5,258 bases of DNA from Gemmatimonadota bacterium (GTDB lineage: Bacteria; Gemmatimonadota; Gemmatimonadetes; Gemmatimonadales; Gemmatimonadaceae), in assembly GCA_016794735.1 (NCBI GenBank), contig JAEUJK010000099.1, positions 1 through 5,258 on the forward strand, given 5' to 3'. The position numbers were made by a program, and so were the translations under genes. Below are positions 4,005 through 5,258 of the stretch, piece after piece. Under the pieces are notes generated by a model. It was not told the origin of the DNA. It saw only the letters and a program-made list of their open reading frames with translations, and did no database searches. The first letter of the stretch is position 1. The number at the start of each line of letters is the position of its first letter.

Positions 4005-5258
4005 TTACTCCGCCCGCAGGGTCTCCGAGGGCGCCAGGGCAGCGGCGCGACGCGCAGGAATGACACACGCGGCCACCGCGCACGCAAACAGCACGACGGC
4101 CGTGGCAGCGAAGAGCAGCGGATCCGACGGATCGGTCCCGAACAGCAGCGCCCGCATGAGGCGCGTCGCGGCCCACGCTCCCATCACGCCTAACGTGGCT
4201 CCAGCGGCACCGAGCCGTGTCCCGTGCCGCAAGACGAGGGCAAGGATGGCACCGGGGGTGGCGCCGAGCGCCATGCGCACCCCGAACTCGCGCCGGCGCC
4301 GCTCCACCATCTGGGCGGCGAGCCCGAACGTGCCGACGACCGCGAGCAGCAGGGCAAAGCCCGCCATCGCACCCACGAGCCCAGTCATCGTGCGCACCGG
4401 TGTAAGGCTGTCCTGCATGGACGCCGCCGCCGTCGTGAGCTCGGCGATCGGCAGGTCACCGTCTACCGACGCCAAAGCCCGGCGGATGGCGGGCAGCACC
4501 AGTGAGGCGTTGGACGCGGTCTCCACGTGCACGGTTGGCGAGGTGGGCGCATCACCCCACGGTCGATAGAGGAACGGCGTCGGGGTGCGGGCAAACCGAG
4601 ATTCGCCGCTGTTCGTCACGACTCCAACCACCGTAAGCCACTCTCCACCGGTCGCAGCGTCCCCAACCTTGAGGCGCTGGCCCAGGGCGTCGACTCCGGG
4701 CCAAAGGAGATCGGCCGTGGCCTCGTTCACCACGATCACCTCGCTCTCCCGCTCGTCGAACACGCGCCCGCGCACGAGGCGCAGCTTGCGGATCTCGAAC
4801 CAGGATGGCGTGACGGCCAGCGCAAATCTCGGGGCGCGCGCCTGCGGGACCGGAACCGCCGCACCTTCCAGCGTGACGCGACTGTCTGCGCCAACAAAGG
4901 CGCCGAGGAATTCTTGTCCCTCGAGGGCGACGGCGCGCACCCCGGGCAGGGCCGCGAGCCGCTCGCGCGCGACGTCGCCAAAGGCCGCGATGCGCGACGG
5001 GGCAGCGTAGCGATCGCCTCCCAGCTCGAGCCGCGCCGTGGCCACGCGTTGCGGATCGTACGCGATGCCCGACGTATCGCCGATGCGGCGCCATGTCTTG
5101 AGCAACAGCCCGGCACCACTCACGAGAGTCACCGCGAGCACGAGCTGCAGCACGATCATCCCGTGCATCACGTGCCGGCTCCAGGGATCGCCCGTGTCTC
5201 GTGCCCCGCGATTGAGCTGGGCATACAGGTCCGCGCGTCCCAGGCGCCACGCCGGCGC
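4005..5258 (-). CDS. ADOP-type MacB/FtsX-like ABC transporter permease, C-terminal half; 5' end outside window
   Basis: The frame is open from the right edge to the TAA at 4007-4005: 417 residues of a protein that starts outside. From the edge it begins APAWRLGRADLYAQLNRGAR, which matches the linker after the first FtsX domain of acidobacterial-type duplicated orphan permeases (about 800 residues in full). Then come a transmembrane segment (about 34-53, IVLQLVLAVTLVSGAGLLL), a periplasmic MacB-like core domain (about 60-280, with SEVIVVNEATADLLWPG at 172-188 and a VVGVV strand at 210-214), and the C-terminal FtsX domain with three membrane segments (about 293-317, 346-368, 380-401). REFGVRMALGATPGAILALV (324-343) is the typical cytoplasmic coupling region and PSETLRAE the typical end. 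Such permeases are thought to export or extrude envelope substrates with a separate ATPase, which is not in the window; the substrate is unknown. The GTG at 5171 is an internal codon, not the start. Confidence 0.9.
   Translation of the reverse strand, partial: APAWRLGRADLYAQLNRGARDTGDPWSRHVMHGMIVLQLVLAVTLVSGAGLLLKTWRRIGDTSGIAYDPQRVATARLELGGDRYAAPSRIAAFGDVARERLAALPGVRAVALEGQEFLGAFVGADSRVTLEGAAVPVPQARAPRFALAVTPSWFEIRKLRLVRGRVFDERESEVIVVNEATADLLWPGVDALGQRLKVGDAATGGEWLTVVGVVTNSGESRFARTPTPFLYRPWGDAPTSPTVHVETASNASLVLPAIRRALASVDGDLPIAELTTAAASMQDSLTPVRTMTGLVGAMAGFALLLAVVGTFGLAAQMVERRRREFGVRMALGATPGAILALVLRHGTRLGAAGATLGVMGAWAATRLMRALLFGTDPSDPLLFAATAVVLFACAVAACVIPARRAAALAPSETLRAE

Noticed and set aside
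3406..4569. 387-codon open frame on the plus strand
   Set aside because: It lies antisense to the isomerase and permease genes, both of which have clear family motifs. Its product is low-complexity Arg/Ala/Ser/Pro-rich without any recognisable domain.
5169..5171. GTG as start of the permease
   Set aside because: The same frame stays open to the window edge, and the upstream residues match the linker of the duplicated permease family, so the gene starts outside.

Overview
The window is GC-rich throughout (by eye about two thirds G+C) and densely packed with protein genes. It looks like bacterial chromosome from a soil-type, Gram-negative phylum with many orphan FtsX-like permeases, most likely Gemmatimonadota, with Acidobacteriota as the alternative. 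This assignment is an inference from three things: the permease type (ADOP-like, MacB/FtsX domains), the mix of secreted enzymes, and short GGCAGACGGC-type intergenic repeats. No RNA gene, mobile element, CRISPR array, origin or phage gene is visible.

Layout from left to right. (1) 1-637, minus strand: the 5' 212 codons of a secreted phosphodiester glycosidase (NAGPA-domain) protein, cut by the left edge. (2) A 111-bp divergent spacer. (3) 749-1225, plus: a small lipoprotein with a SnoaL/DUF4440-like (NTF2 fold) domain. (4) 1305-2357, plus: a proline racemase superfamily enzyme with a Ser/Cys active-site pair in place of Cys/Cys, best read as a trans-3-hydroxy-L-proline dehydratase or bifunctional hydroxyproline dehydratase/epimerase. 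(5) 2477-3229, plus: a creatininase-family amidohydrolase with an intact metal-site signature. (6) 3226-3960, minus: an exported cyclophilin-type peptidyl-prolyl isomerase. Its stop codon shares a CTAG palindrome with the stop of the creatininase-family gene. (7) 4005-5258, minus: the C-terminal half of an ADOP-type MacB-like ABC permease, cut by the right edge.

How the genes may work together. Genes 3-5 run in the same direction with spacers of 79 and 119 bp. This could be a loose transcription unit for scavenging amino-acid-derived or cyclic amide nitrogen compounds, but nothing proves shared transcription. The permease and the isomerase run in the opposite direction 44 bp apart and both belong to the cell envelope or export side; a candidate promoter with a central palindrome sits between them. 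The two blocks converge with no room for a separate terminator.

I did not find a new system here. The points most worth a second look are the non-canonical active site of the racemase-family enzyme with its creatininase-family neighbour, the small hairpin that contains the racemase start codon and ribosome site, the palindromic stop-codon overlap, and the palindrome inside the candidate promoter of the isomerase gene.
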